From: Methylosinus trichosporium OB3b
Lineage (GTDB): Bacteria; Pseudomonadota; Alphaproteobacteria; Rhizobiales; Beijerinckiaceae
DNA: 64,000 nt
Assembly: GCF_002752655.1 (NCBI RefSeq)
Contig: NZ_CP023737.1
Coordinates: 3,248,001-3,312,000, forward strand
Direction of reading: 5' to 3'
Below are positions 43,094 to 52,400 of this stretch, piece after piece. A model generated the notes under the pieces. That model was not told the DNA's origin. It did not search any database and saw only the letters and a program-made list of their open reading frames with translations. The position numbers and the translations under genes are program-made. Numbering within the stretch: the first letter of the stretch is position 1; each line of letters begins with the position of its first letter.

Positions 43094-44872
43094 TCACAGC
43101 GCCTGCAGCGCGGCGCGGCGGCCGGAGGCGAGAGCGCTCTCCACCGAGGGCGCGCCCTGCGCATGCTGGCCGGCGAACACCAGCGGGCCGAGCGGGGCGC
43201 AGGCGATGCGGCGCGGCGCGGCGGCGCGGTCCGGCGCCCCGCCCGCCTTGGCGGCCGGCCCGAACAGCCAGCCCGGCGGAGGACGCAACATGCTATGGCC
43301 CCAGCGATAGAGATAGAGCGCCGTCACGTCGCGGTCGAAATCGAAATCGGCGCCGCGCAGCACCCGCGCGACGTCGCTGCGCAACGAATCTTCATAATCG
43401 GTGAAGGGCGTGCGCATCAGCGCCATGCGCGCCTCGGGCAGCGCGTCGAGCTCGGCGGAGCAGCCGCCATAGAATGTGAGCGTCGTGGCGCGCCCGGCGT
43501 CGGCGCGCGCGCCGCCGGCCCAATCGGCGATAGTGAAATTGACGAAATGCCGCCCGCCGAACCAGCTCTGGCTATAGCCCAATCCGAGTTGCACGAGCGG
43601 CGCGGCGCGACGCAGCGCGACATTGGCGACGACGATCGGCGCCGCATGGATCTGGCTCCAGGCCTGCCGCCGCGCGGTATCGCTGATGTGGTCGACGAGC
43701 CGGCGCGCCGCTTGCGCCGGCGCCGCGACGATGATCCGCCGCGCCTCGACGCGGCGGAACACGCGGTCCTGATGATAGACGAGGCTCGCGCCGGCGCGCT
43801 GCGACTGCGGATCGATGCGCAGGACCGTGGCGTTCAATTCGACGCGCGGCGGCGCGTCCGGCTCTTCGCCGAGCCAGCGCTGAAAGCGCCGCGCCAGTTC
43901 CGAGGTTCCGCCGGGAAAGGTGAAGATCGCATGGCGCTGGAACTCGCTCGCGAGAAAGCCGATCGCGCTATGGGCGTTCACCTGCGCCGCCGTGCCGCCG
44001 AAGGCGGTGAGCGTATAGGCGGTGAAGAAATCGGAAACCGCGGCGTCGCAGCCGAGCGTGATCCGAAGATAGTGGTCGAGGCTCGCCATGGCGAGCGTAT
44101 CATGTTCCGGCGGGCTCTCGTCGGCCGGATCGGTGACGCCGGCGTCGCCGAGGCGGAGGATCGCTTTACGCGCGCGCTCGAAATCGGCGAGAATTTTCGG
44201 CGCATAGGGGAGGCGCGCCAGACCGCTCTCGAATGTGTCGATGCTCCAGCCGCGCGCGCCGGGGAGCGCGCCCGGCGCATGCTCGTCGAGAAAAAAACTG
44301 TCGACCGGATCGGAGATGAGCAGAGCGTTCCAATCGACGCCGAGCTCGCGATAGACCGTCTTCAGCCAGTCGCCGCCGGGGATCGCGCAATAGGCGCCGG
44401 CGGTCGCGGCCGGCCCGGGGAGAGGCGCGGCGTCGTCGCGGCCGGCGTTGCCGCCGAGCGTCGGCCCCGCCTCGAGGATCAGCAGCCGCGCGGCGGGACG
44501 CTCGCGCAAGAAATGAAAAGCGGCGGAGAGCCCGGCGAGGCCGCCGCCGACGATGATCGCGTCGAAGCTCTCGCCGCCGTCGATGATCGGAAAGGCGCCG
44601 GCGACATCGTCGCAGCCGGGCGCGACCGTCACCGCATTCGCGCCAATATCGAGCCGGCCATCGCGTAGCCAATGCGAGACGAGGAAGGTCGCGGGAAGAT
44701 TGCCGCCGCGCAGCACGCGCGGATCGAGGCCGATGGCCCCGTCGCAGGCCTCGCCGGCGGCGAGCGCGCGCAGCGGCGTCAGACCGGCGCCCGCGACGAG
44801 CAGGCCATTGACGAAATCACGGCGGGAAATCCCGTCCGTCGTCGTATCGCATCGCGCAGGCTTTCGCAGCAT
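43094..44872 (-). CDS. Twin-arginine exported FAD-dependent amine oxidase-like protein (spermidine dehydrogenase-like)
   Basis: The start at ATG 44872 (MLRKPARCDTTTDGIS) gives 592 residues. The twin-arginine signal SRRDFVNGLLVAGAG sends it folded to the periplasm with its cofactor. A Rossmann FAD loop follows at DAIIVGGGLAGLSAAFHFL, then LLILEAGPTLGGNAGRDD, typical of flavin amine oxidases. The C-terminal FAGQHAQGAPSVESALASG closes the FAD site. The length and layout resemble bacterial spermidine dehydrogenase. The substrate is not proven. It lies upstream of the DUF2946 gene on the same strand. Confidence 0.82.
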   Translation of the reverse strand: MLRKPARCDTTTDGISRRDFVNGLLVAGAGLTPLRALAAGEACDGAIGLDPRVLRGGNLPATFLVSHWLRDGRLDIGANAVTVAPGCDDVAGAFPIIDGGESFDAIIVGGGLAGLSAAFHFLRERPAARLLILEAGPTLGGNAGRDDAAPLPGPAATAGAYCAIPGGDWLKTVYRELGVDWNALLISDPVDSFFLDEHAPGALPGARGWSIDTFESGLARLPYAPKILADFERARKAILRLGDAGVTDPADESPPEHDTLAMASLDHYLRITLGCDAAVSDFFTAYTLTAFGGTAAQVNAHSAIGFLASEFQRHAIFTFPGGTSELARRFQRWLGEEPDAPPRVELNATVLRIDPQSQRAGASLVYHQDRVFRRVEARRIIVAAPAQAARRLVDHISDTARRQAWSQIHAAPIVVANVALRRAAPLVQLGLGYSQSWFGGRHFVNFTIADWAGGARADAGRATTLTFYGGCSAELDALPEARMALMRTPFTDYEDSLRSDVARVLRGADFDFDRDVTALYLYRWGHSMLRPPPGWLFGPAAKAGGAPDRAAAPRRIACAPLGPLVFAGQHAQGAPSVESALASGRRAALQAL

Positions 44873-44898
44873 CGGCGTTCCCTGTCGCGGCGTTGGCG

Positions 44899-45186
44899 TC
44901 AGTCGGCGGCGCTCCGCCCGGGCGTGAGCACGATGCGGGCGCGTCCGCGCCGGCTCTTGGCCACCGTCACCCGCCCGCGCGCGTCGCCCGCGCGCATTTC
45001 GCTGGTCTCTGCATAAGGCAGGGCCTTGTGGCCGGCGGCGACGGGGCCGAAGGCGGCGAGGCAATGATTATAGGCGTCCGCGGCCTGTATCTGCTCGCAA
45101 TCGGCGATCGAACGAGGGCCGGCCATGGCCGGAACGGTGACGAGGGTCGCCGCCGCGGCGACCCGAATCATGCGCTGCATGTTCAT
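44899..45186 (-). CDS. Small secreted protein of unknown function, coupled to pheT
   Basis: The 95-residue product has a signal peptide (about residues 1-22, [17 protein letters not shown]). The mature part includes [19 protein letters not shown] with two Cys 13 residues apart that could form a disulfide, and a basic C-terminus. Its ATG overlaps the pheT stop (ATGA, 45183-45186), so it may be translated by ribosomes leaving pheT; a second ATG at 45180 is an alternative. No family was recognised. Confidence 0.6.
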   Translation of the reverse strand: MNMQRMIRVAAAATLVTVPAMAGPRSIADCEQIQAADAYNHCLAAFGPVAAGHKALPYAETSEMRAGDARGRVTVAKSRRGRARIVLTPGRSAAD

Positions 45187-47603
45187 CCTCTCAATCGTGC
45201 TCCCGCTTTCTTGCCTGCGTCTGTGACGATTTTGTGGGCGAGCGCCTCGATCTCGCCATCCGTCAAAGTCTTGTCGCGCGGTTGCAGCGTCACCGCGACG
45301 CCGACCGATTTCTGGCCCTCGGGCACGCCCGCCCCCTCATAGACGTCGAACACCGTCACATCGGCGATGAGCGTGCGATCGGCGTTCTGCACCGCCTTGA
45401 CCAATTCGCCCGCCGGCGCGGCGCGGTCCATGAGGAAAGCGAAATCGCGCGAGAGCGGCTGGAGATCGGAGAGCTCGAGTTTGGGTTTCGCCTTGGTGGG
45501 TTTCGCCTTGGGCGCAGGCAGCGCGTCGAGGATGATCTCGAAGACGGCGATGGGACCTTCGACGTCGAGCTGCTGCAGCAGTCGCGGATGCAATTCGCCG
45601 AAATGGCCGATGATCGCCTTGGGGCCGAATTGCAGCGTGCCCGACCGGCCCGGATGGTACCAGGAGGGCGCGCCGGCGACGATCTGCAGGCCGCCGGTGG
45701 CGACGCCGAGCGATTGCAGCAGCGCGAGCGCGTCGGCCTTCACATCGAACACGCCGGCCGTGCGCTCCTTCCCCGCCCAATGGCGACCGGAGCCGGTCGG
45801 CAGAGCGAGGCCGCGGCGCAGGCCGGTCGCGGCGATCTTCTGGCCCTTCTCGTCCTCGCTGAGGAAAATCTGGCCGACCTCGAACAGCGCCACTTCGGCG
45901 AAGCCGCGCGCGGCGTTGCGGCCGGCGGCGGCGATGAGGCCGGGCAAGAGGCTCGGCCGCATGTCGGAGAGCTCCGCCGCGATCGGATTGGCGAGCGCCA
46001 GCGCCGCGCCGCCGCCGCCGAACGCCTCGGCCTGCTCCTTCGGCACGAAGGACCAGGTGACCGCCTCGACGAGGCCGCGCGCCGCGAGCGCGCGCCGCGC
46101 GAAACGCGTGCGCTTCTGCAGCAAGGTGAGAACGGCCTCCGTCACGCCGGCGCAGCGTGGCAGAGGCGCGGCGGCGATATTGTCGAAGCCGACGATGCGC
46201 GCGACCTCCTCGACGAGATCGGCCTTGCCTTCGATGTCCGGGCGCCAGCTCGGGACGGTGACGAGCGCGTCGTCGTCGCCCGCTTCGACCGCAAAGCCGA
46301 GGCGCGTCAAAATAGCGGCGGAATCGGCGCGCGAGACATCGAGGCCAGTGAGCCGCTTGGTCTCGCCAAAGGGAAAGCGCAGCTGGCGCGGCGGCGTTTC
46401 CGCCGAGCCGGCGACCACGATGTCGGAGGCTTCGCCGCCGCAGAATTCGAGCACCAGCTTCGTCGCCAGCTCGAGGCCGGGCAGAGCGAAAGCCGGGTCG
46501 ACGCCGCGCTCGAACCGATAGCGCGCATCGGTGGAGATGCCGAGCTTGCGGCCGGCATGGGCGATATTGGTCGGATCCCACAGAGCCGTCTCGATGAGGA
46601 CGTCGGTCGTCGCCTCCGAGCAGCCCGAATGCTCGCCTCCCATGACGCCGGCGAGAGATTCGGGGCCATTGTCGTCGGCGATGACGACCATGTCGGCGTC
46701 GAGAGCATAGGTCTTGCCATCCAGCGCGAGCAATTCCTCGCCGGCGCGCGCGCGGCGCACGACGAGATCGCCGGCCACCTTCCCAGCGTCGAACACATGC
46801 AACGGACGCGCGCGGTCGAAGGTCAGATAATTGGTGACGTCGACGAGCGCATTGATCGGGCGAAGGCCGATGGCGCGCAGACGATCCTGCAGCCAGGCGG
46901 GGCTCTGCCCATTGTTCACGCCGCGCACGAGGCGCAGCGCGAACAGCGGAGCGAGATGCGTGTCCGCATCGGCGAAGTCGAGCGTCACGCGCTGCGGCAT
47001 GGCGAAGCGGCCCTCGATCGTCTCGATCGGCAACGTCTTCAGCGTGCCGAGGCCGGCCGCGGCGAGGTCGCGGGCAATGCCGAAAATGCCGGCGGCGTCG
47101 GGCCGGTTCGGCGTGAGATTGATCTCGATCACCGGATCGTCGAGCCCCGCCCATTTGGCGTAAGGCGCGCCGACGGGCGCGTCCTGCGGCAGCTCGATGA
47201 TGCCGTCATGATCGTTCGACAATTCGAGCTCGGCCGCCGAGCACAGCATGCCGAGCGATTCGACGCCGCGGATGACGCCCTTGCCGAGCGTGATCTTTTT
47301 ACCGGGAATATAGGTCCCCGGCGCGGAGAACACGCTTCTCAATCCCGTGCGCGCATTGGGCGCGCCGCAGACGACCTGCACCGGCGCGCCGGCGCCCGCA
47401 TCGACCATGCAGACGCGCAGCCGATCGGCGTTGGGATGGGGCTTCGCCTCGAGCACATGCGCGATGACGAAGTCCTTCAGCTGCGCGGCGGGATCATGCA
47501 CATGCTCGACCTCGAGGCCGATGCGCGTCAGAGTTTCGACCACCTCGTCGAGCGTCGCGCTCGTCTCGAGATGGTCCTTGAGCCAGGAGAGTGTGAGTTT
47601 CAT
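45183..47603 (-). CDS. pheT: Phenylalanine--tRNA ligase beta subunit
   Basis: The 806-residue protein has all PheT domains. The N-terminal [18 protein letters not shown] is followed by a tRNA-binding EMAP domain ([15 protein letters not shown]), then B3/B4 and B5 domains ([19 protein letters not shown]), a catalytic-like core, and a C-terminal FDX-ACB domain that binds the tRNA anticodon ([14 protein letters not shown]). With PheS it forms the tetramer that charges tRNA-Phe. pheS lies 868 bp upstream; a two-gene cassette splits the usual pair. Confidence 0.96.
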   Translation of the reverse strand: MKLTLSWLKDHLETSATLDEVVETLTRIGLEVEHVHDPAAQLKDFVIAHVLEAKPHPNADRLRVCMVDAGAGAPVQVVCGAPNARTGLRSVFSAPGTYIPGKKITLGKGVIRGVESLGMLCSAAELELSNDHDGIIELPQDAPVGAPYAKWAGLDDPVIEINLTPNRPDAAGIFGIARDLAAAGLGTLKTLPIETIEGRFAMPQRVTLDFADADTHLAPLFALRLVRGVNNGQSPAWLQDRLRAIGLRPINALVDVTNYLTFDRARPLHVFDAGKVAGDLVVRRARAGEELLALDGKTYALDADMVVIADDNGPESLAGVMGGEHSGCSEATTDVLIETALWDPTNIAHAGRKLGISTDARYRFERGVDPAFALPGLELATKLVLEFCGGEASDIVVAGSAETPPRQLRFPFGETKRLTGLDVSRADSAAILTRLGFAVEAGDDDALVTVPSWRPDIEGKADLVEEVARIVGFDNIAAAPLPRCAGVTEAVLTLLQKRTRFARRALAARGLVEAVTWSFVPKEQAEAFGGGGAALALANPIAAELSDMRPSLLPGLIAAAGRNAARGFAEVALFEVGQIFLSEDEKGQKIAATGLRRGLALPTGSGRHWAGKERTAGVFDVKADALALLQSLGVATGGLQIVAGAPSWYHPGRSGTLQFGPKAIIGHFGELHPRLLQQLDVEGPIAVFEIILDALPAPKAKPTKAKPKLELSDLQPLSRDFAFLMDRAAPAGELVKAVQNADRTLIADVTVFDVYEGAGVPEGQKSVGVAVTLQPRDKTLTDGEIEALAHKIVTDAGKKAGARLRG

Positions 47604-47703
47604 TGATCGAGCTTTCGAAGCTTTTTGTTCATTGCAGGAAGCCCGGCGCCTTCGGGCCGTGCGACATGCTGGCGCGTCGATCGACGCGCTTTCGAGAGCG
47701 ACT

Positions 47704-48154
47704 TCACGGCATACGGTTCTTGAACAGCAGATGCACGGACAAGGTTGGGCGTTCGGCCGGCTCCAGGCCTTTCAGCCGTTCGACGGCGCTCTTGGCCGCC
47801 TCCATCAGCTCCAGGCATTCTTCGCGCCGCAGCAAATCTCGCCTTGGAGGCATGTAGTCCGCCTTGTGTCGCGCGCTTTGAAGAGCGACGACATAATCTC
47901 CGATCGTCTTTCAGTGGCGAGCGTTCGAAGGCGCTTTTCAGCGGACCATGGTCCAACGCGCGGTAGACGCGTTCGTAATCTCGTGACGATCTTCCGTTCT
48001 TGCCGATCAGCTCGTCGGCGCACAGACGCGCGAGTGCGTGAAAGACGGCGTAATAGGCGGTGCTCACGGCGCGCCGCCGGAAGACGGCGCTTCGCACGTC
48101 CTGCGATTGCAGGTCTTCCGCGAGCGACAACAGCCGTTCTACCATCGTGTTCAT
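47704..48154 (-). pseudogene. HEPN-like domain gene with a single-base frameshift
   Basis: From ATG 48154 the frame reads RAVSTAYYAVFHALARL and ERVYRALDHGPLKSAFERSP, then loses sense after the CTGAAAG at 47913-47907. Skipping one A restores PLKTIGDYVVALQSARHK, then ADYMPPRRDLLRREEC and a natural end FKNRMP at 47704. The whole corrected product is 149 residues and looks like a HEPN protein (YYAVFHAL helix, RHKADY motif). HEPN proteins are often RNases in toxin-antitoxin or defence pairs. The break could be a true mutation, a sequencing error or programmed shifting. It overlaps the upstream partner (ATGA). Confidence 0.7.
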
Positions 48155-48456
48155 CGCTCGAGCTCGTCTTCATCCTCGTCGACCTCGCGCTCCGATCCCG
48201 GGTAATCATGAGTCAGAATGACGAAGCGCTCTTCGCCGGACTTCGACAATTCGTCGCGTATGGCTCCGGCCGAGGAGACGAATGTGCGAAGATCGTGGAG
48301 CGGGCGAGCGAAATGCGCCATCACTCGAACGATCGGCCCGCCGTCGAAATCTTCTTCCGTCGCTGCTTCGGCGTTCAGGAAACCGGCCTCTGCGAAACGA
48401 CGCTTCAGGACCGCCGTCGCGATCTCGCCGATCTTGGAGTCGGTCATCATCGACAT
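48151..48456 (-). CDS. Small acidic partner of the HEPN-like gene
   Basis: The 101-residue protein starts at ATG 48456 (MSMMTDSKIGEIATAVLK) with further Met codons at 48450 and 48447. It has a helical start, a central mixed part (PIVRVMAHFARPLHDLRT and GEERFVILTHDYPGS) and a very acidic end (REVDEDEDELER). Its stop overlaps the HEPN-like start (ATGA), the mark of a coupled two-gene unit such as toxin-antitoxin. No nucleotidyltransferase motif is present, so it is not a classical MNT partner. The family was not recognised. Confidence 0.6.
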   Translation of the reverse strand: MSMMTDSKIGEIATAVLKRRFAEAGFLNAEAATEEDFDGGPIVRVMAHFARPLHDLRTFVSSAGAIRDELSKSGEERFVILTHDYPGSEREVDEDEDELER

Positions 48457-48470
48457 GTCTCCATTGACTT

Positions 48471-49553
48471 TTAGCCGCTCAATCCCCCCGCCAGCGTCGG
48501 GAAGTCCAGCGGCCGGAAGCCGTAATGCGTCAGCCAGCGCACATCGGCCTCGAAGAAGGCGCGCAGATCCGACATGCCGTATTTCAGCATGGCGAGCCGA
48601 TCGATGCCGAGGCCGAAGGCGAAGCCCTGATATTTGTCCGGATCGAGTCCGCAATTGCGCAGCACATTGGGATGCACCATGCCGCAGCCCAGGATCTCCA
48701 TCCAATCCTCGCCCTCGCCGAAGCGGATGTCGCCGCCCTGGCGCCGGCACTGCACATCCACCTCCGCCGACGGCTCGGTGAAGGGGAAGAAGGACGGACG
48801 AAAGCGCATCTTCACCGCCTTCACCTCGAAGAAGGCCTTCAGAAACTCTTCCAGCACCCATTTCAGATGGCCCATATGGGTCGCCTCGTCGATGACGAGC
48901 CCCTCGACCTGATGGAACATCGGCGTATGCGTCTGGTCGCTGTCGCAGCGATAGGTGCGGCCGGGGCAGATGACGCGGATCGGCGGCGCCTTGCTCAGCA
49001 TTGTGCGCACCTGCACCGGGCTCGTATGCGTGCGCAGCAGCTTGCGCTTGCCGTCCGCGCCCGGCGCAAAGAAGAAAGTGTCGTGCATCTCCCGCGCCGG
49101 ATGGCCCTCGGGGAAGTTCAGCTTGGTGAAATTATAATCGTCGCTCTCTATGTCCGGCCCCTCGGCGACGGAGAAGCCCATATCGGCGAAGATCGCCGTC
49201 AGCTCGTCCACCACCTGCGAGATCGGATGGATGCGGCCGAGGTCCTGGCCGCTCTCCTGCACGGGAAGCGTCACGTCGAGCGTCTCGGCGGCGAGGCGCT
49301 TTTCCAGCGCCTGCGCCTGCAGCGTCTCGCGCCGCGCCGTGATCGCCGCCGTCGCCTTGTCCTTCAGCGCATTGATCTTCGCGCCTTCGGTCTTGCGCTC
49401 GTCGGGCGACATTTTGCCGAGCGTCGAGAGCAGAGCCGAGATGCCGCCCTTCTTGCCCAGCGCGCCGACGCGCACCGCTTCCAGCGCCGCCTCGTCCGCC
49501 GCCGCCGCGATCGCCGCCAAAGTCTGCGTCTCAAGTTCAGCGATATCCGTCAT
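48471..49553 (-). CDS. pheS: Phenylalanine--tRNA ligase alpha subunit
   Basis: The start at ATG 49553 ([17 protein letters not shown]) gives 360 residues, the alphaproteobacterial norm; a GTG 12 bases upstream is less likely. A coiled-coil tRNA-binding arm is followed by the class II catalytic core with [35 protein letters not shown] (motif 2 region) and [17 protein letters not shown] with [17 protein letters not shown] (motif 3). It charges tRNA-Phe together with PheT. It is followed 15 bp later by the cassette gene, so the cassette probably shares its transcript. Confidence 0.96.
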   Translation of the reverse strand: MTDIAELETQTLAAIAAAADEAALEAVRVGALGKKGGISALLSTLGKMSPDERKTEGAKINALKDKATAAITARRETLQAQALEKRLAAETLDVTLPVQESGQDLGRIHPISQVVDELTAIFADMGFSVAEGPDIESDDYNFTKLNFPEGHPAREMHDTFFFAPGADGKRKLLRTHTSPVQVRTMLSKAPPIRVICPGRTYRCDSDQTHTPMFHQVEGLVIDEATHMGHLKWVLEEFLKAFFEVKAVKMRFRPSFFPFTEPSAEVDVQCRRQGGDIRFGEGEDWMEILGCGMVHPNVLRNCGLDPDKYQGFAFGLGIDRLAMLKYGMSDLRAFFEADVRWLTHYGFRPLDFPTLAGGLSG

Positions 49554-49627
49554 CGTCTCCGCCACGCGGTTGAAATTTCTGTGGCGGTTCTGCCACGCTC
49601 GGGCAAGGATGTCGAGAACGCGGGGGC

Positions 49628-50818
49628 TCAGCGCCCGGCCGCGCCCTCGCGCCAGAGCCCGCGGGCGGCTTCGGCGATCACCGCCTCCTCATTGGTGGCG
49701 ACGACCAGAACCTCGGCCGCGCCGGCGCCGATCGATAGCGCGCCGCGGGCGTTGGCCGCGTCGTCGAGCGCCACGCCGAGATAGCCGAGATAGCCGCAGA
49801 TGCGCGCGCGCATCGTCGGCGAATTCTCGCCGATTCCGGCCGTGAACACGAGACAGTCGAGTCCGCCCAGCGCGCTCGCCAGCGAGCCGATCTCGCGCGC
49901 GGCGCGATAGGCGAACAGCGCCATCGCCTCCTCGGCGACAGGCGAGCCGTCGGCCTCGAGCGCGCGCAGATCGTCGCTGATCCCGGAGACGCCGAGGAGG
50001 CCCGATTCGTCATAGAGCAGCTTATGCACGGCCAGCGCCGACAGGCCCTCCTGCAGAATGAGATGCAGCAGCAGCCCGGGATCGATCGCGCCGCTGCGCG
50101 AGCCCATCATCAGCCCGTCGAGCGCGGTGAAGCCCATCGTCGTGGCGACGCTCTCGAGTCCGCGCATCGCGCAGAGGCTCGCGCCATGGCCGAGATGCGC
50201 GACGATCACGCGGCCTTGCGCTCGCTCGGGCAGCAGCCGCCGCAGCTCCTGCGCGATGAATTGATAGGAGAGCCCATGGAAGCCGTAGCGCAGCACGCCG
50301 CGCTCGGCGAAGGCGCGCGGCAGCGGAAACAATTGCGCGACGCGCGGCTGCGTCCGGTGGAAGGCCGTGTCGAAACAGGCGATCTGCGGCAAATCGGGCC
50401 GGCTCGCCAGCAGGCTGTGGATCGGCGCGAGATTATGCGGCTGATGGCCGGGCGCGAGCGGAATATAAGCCTCGAGACGCGCCAGAATCTCCGGCGTCAC
50501 CCGCACGGGGGACGAAAACTCCGCTCCGCCATGCACGACTCTATGGCCGACGACGGCGAGCTCCAGCTCCGGCAGGCGCGCGCCGATGCGCTCGATCAGC
50601 CAACGCGCCGCGCCTTCATGATCGATGTCCGGCGCGAGCGCGGCTCCGGCCGCGAGCGGTTCCGCGGCGGACCCCTGCGCGGAAAAATGCGCCGCCTGCC
50701 CCTTGGCGCCGAGCGCCGCAGCCGCGCCGCGACAGAGAGGCGTGAGCGACGACGCGTCATAGAGCGCGAATTTGAGGCTGGACGAGCCGGCGTTCAGCGC
50801 GAGCAGGACGCCGGTCAC
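49628..50818 (-). CDS. ackA: Acetate (or propionate/butyrate) kinase
   Basis: The start is GTG 50818, overlapping the pta stop in a GTGA junction; it gives 396 residues. N-terminal [16 protein letters not shown] is the acetokinase motif. [17 protein letters not shown] and [14 protein letters not shown] follow, then [14 protein letters not shown] and [14 protein letters not shown]. It transfers phosphate between acetyl phosphate and ADP to form ATP and acetate. The tight overlap with pta means both are made in balance. It lies upstream of pheS by 74 bp on the same strand. Confidence 0.94.
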   Translation of the reverse strand: MTGVLLALNAGSSSLKFALYDASSLTPLCRGAAAALGAKGQAAHFSAQGSAAEPLAAGAALAPDIDHEGAARWLIERIGARLPELELAVVGHRVVHGGAEFSSPVRVTPEILARLEAYIPLAPGHQPHNLAPIHSLLASRPDLPQIACFDTAFHRTQPRVAQLFPLPRAFAERGVLRYGFHGLSYQFIAQELRRLLPERAQGRVIVAHLGHGASLCAMRGLESVATTMGFTALDGLMMGSRSGAIDPGLLLHLILQEGLSALAVHKLLYDESGLLGVSGISDDLRALEADGSPVAEEAMALFAYRAAREIGSLASALGGLDCLVFTAGIGENSPTMRARICGYLGYLGVALDDAANARGALSIGAGAAEVLVVATNEEAVIAEAARGLWREGAAGR

Positions 50819-51771
50819 ACGGCCTCCAGCGTGCGATGGGCGAAGAGCTGCGCCAGCGCGCAGGAGACGACGCGCGCGCGCACGCCGTCGGCGCGGCTCG
50901 TCAGCACGATCGGCGCGCGGGCCCCGAGCACGAGCCCCGCATCCTCGGCTCCGGCGAGATAGACGAGCTGCTTGGCGAGGATGTTGCCGGCCTCGAGATC
51001 CGGCGCGAGCAGAATATCGGCGTCGCCGGCGACGCTCGACGTGATGCCCTTGGTCTTGGCCGCCTCCAGCGAGATGGCGTTGTCGAAAGCGAGCGGACCA
51101 TCGACGTCGGCGCCGGTGATCTGGCCGCGGTCGGCCATCTTGCAGAGCGCGGCCGCGTCGATCGTCGAGGGGATCGCGGCGTCGACGGTCTCGACCGCCG
51201 AGAGCGCCGCGAGCTTCGGGCGCGCGATGCCGAGCGCATGCGCGAGGTCGATGGCGTTCTGGGCGATGTCGCGCTTGGCCGCGAGCGTCGGCGCGATGTT
51301 GATGGCCGCGTCGGTGACGAGCAGCGGCTTGCAATAGCTCGGCACGTCGAGCACGAAGACGTGGCTGATGCGCCGCTCGGTGCGCAGTCCCGAGCCCTCG
51401 CGCACCACGGCGCCCATCAGCTCGTCGGTATGCAGCGAGCCCTTCATCAGCGCGTCGACCTCGCCGCCGCGCACGAGCTCGACGGCGCGGGCGGCGGCGG
51501 CATGGCTGTGGGGAGCGTCGACGAGATCGAGATCGTCGAGCGAGATCCCGGCCGCCGCTGCGACGGAGGCGATTTTTGCGCGCGGAGCGACGATCACCGG
51601 CGTCACCAGACCGGCGTCGCGCGCTGCGAGCGCGCCCTTCAGCGAGACCGGGTCACAAGGATGAACGACGCCCATGCGGATCGGCGGCAAGGCGCGGCAG
51701 CGCTCGAGCAGCTCGTCGAAAAAGGCGCGGCAGACGTGCGCGTCGGACGCGCCCGTTCGGTTGAACAGCAT
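50815..51771 (-). CDS. pta: Phosphate acetyltransferase (phosphotransbutyrylase-type)
   Basis: The start at ATG 51771 (MLFNRTGASDAHVCRAF) gives 318 residues, the short Pta/Ptb form without the regulatory domains of long Pta proteins. MGVVHPCDPVSLKGALAA, GEVDALMKGSLHTDELMG and SHVFVLDVPSYCKPLLVTD are family blocks. It converts acetyl-CoA plus phosphate to acetyl phosphate. Together with AckA it links carbon overflow or phosphoketolase flux to acetyl-CoA. The acyl preference (acetyl or butyryl) cannot be read from the sequence. Confidence 0.92.
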   Translation of the reverse strand: MLFNRTGASDAHVCRAFFDELLERCRALPPIRMGVVHPCDPVSLKGALAARDAGLVTPVIVAPRAKIASVAAAAGISLDDLDLVDAPHSHAAAARAVELVRGGEVDALMKGSLHTDELMGAVVREGSGLRTERRISHVFVLDVPSYCKPLLVTDAAINIAPTLAAKRDIAQNAIDLAHALGIARPKLAALSAVETVDAAIPSTIDAAALCKMADRGQITGADVDGPLAFDNAISLEAAKTKGITSSVAGDADILLAPDLEAGNILAKQLVYLAGAEDAGLVLGARAPIVLTSRADGVRARVVSCALAQLFAHRTLEAV

Positions 51772-51805
51772 CTTCCGTCTCCGATCCGCGCCCGACGTTC
51801 CGCCG

Positions 51806-52246
51806 TCAGTCGCTGGGGAAGGAGGCGACCTCCGTGCCGCCATCGGATCGCGGCGCCGGCCGCGAGCAGCGGTCGTCGACGCGCTTTTCGCTGGAGGTCA
51901 GGCCGATCCAGGCGCCGATGCGCTCGGAATCGAACCCCGCCTCGCAGCGGCCGCCGACCTTGATCAGCGGCCTGCGGATCAATATCGGGTCGACGATCAT
52001 CATGACCAGCGCCGCCTGAGGCGTGATCTTCTCGACATCGATCTCGCCGGACTTCACCTGCGGCGCCGCGGGATTGAACCATTCCCTGACCGGCGTCTCG
52101 CCGAAATAGGGTCGCAGGCTGGAGACGCTCCACGGCTCGGAGAGAAGATCGCGCACGTCGAGCGAATGGCCCGAAGCGACGAGGAGGGCTTTCTGCCGCG
52201 CATTGCTGGCGCAGCCGGGCTTCTCATAAAAAATCACGTCGGCCAT
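51806..52246 (-). CDS. ArsC/Spx-like nitrogenase-associated protein
   Basis: The 146-residue product is a thioredoxin-fold protein of the ArsC/Spx group. MADVIFYEKPGCASNARQKA carries Cys at the ArsC position. The middle IVDPILIRRPLIKVGG is the conserved cis-Pro/Arg block. The opening and length match the nitrogenase-associated subgroup (TIGR01616), which occurs in nitrogen fixers. No nif genes are in this window, so the link is by family only. It is upstream of pta on the same strand by 34 bp and may be cotranscribed. Confidence 0.85.
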   Translation of the reverse strand: MADVIFYEKPGCASNARQKALLVASGHSLDVRDLLSEPWSVSSLRPYFGETPVREWFNPAAPQVKSGEIDVEKITPQAALVMMIVDPILIRRPLIKVGGRCEAGFDSERIGAWIGLTSSEKRVDDRCSRPAPRSDGGTEVASFPSD

Positions 52247-52400
52247 GCGTCACCTCGGAATTACCGGTCCCGACGAAGGATTGGGCTGGAGCATAGCGCA
52301 GAATTTTGCATCGCGGAACGACGGATTCCGTCTTGCGGCAAAATTCAGGTCGCCCGGAGGAGTTGTCGCGGCGCGTTCCCGCCGGCGCGGGCCGCGCTCT

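Noticed and set aside
45234-47606. A 790-codon open frame on the plus strand antisense to pheT
   Set aside because: It mirrors the GC-rich codon pattern of pheT, has no domain and is dominated by Arg, Glu, Gly and Ala. The pheT reading is certain.
47600-47703. Extension of the HEPN-like frame to 47600 as the true C-terminus
   Set aside because: This tail is read in the wrong frame after the shift and overlaps the pheT start; the corrected frame ends at 47704 with family-like sequence.
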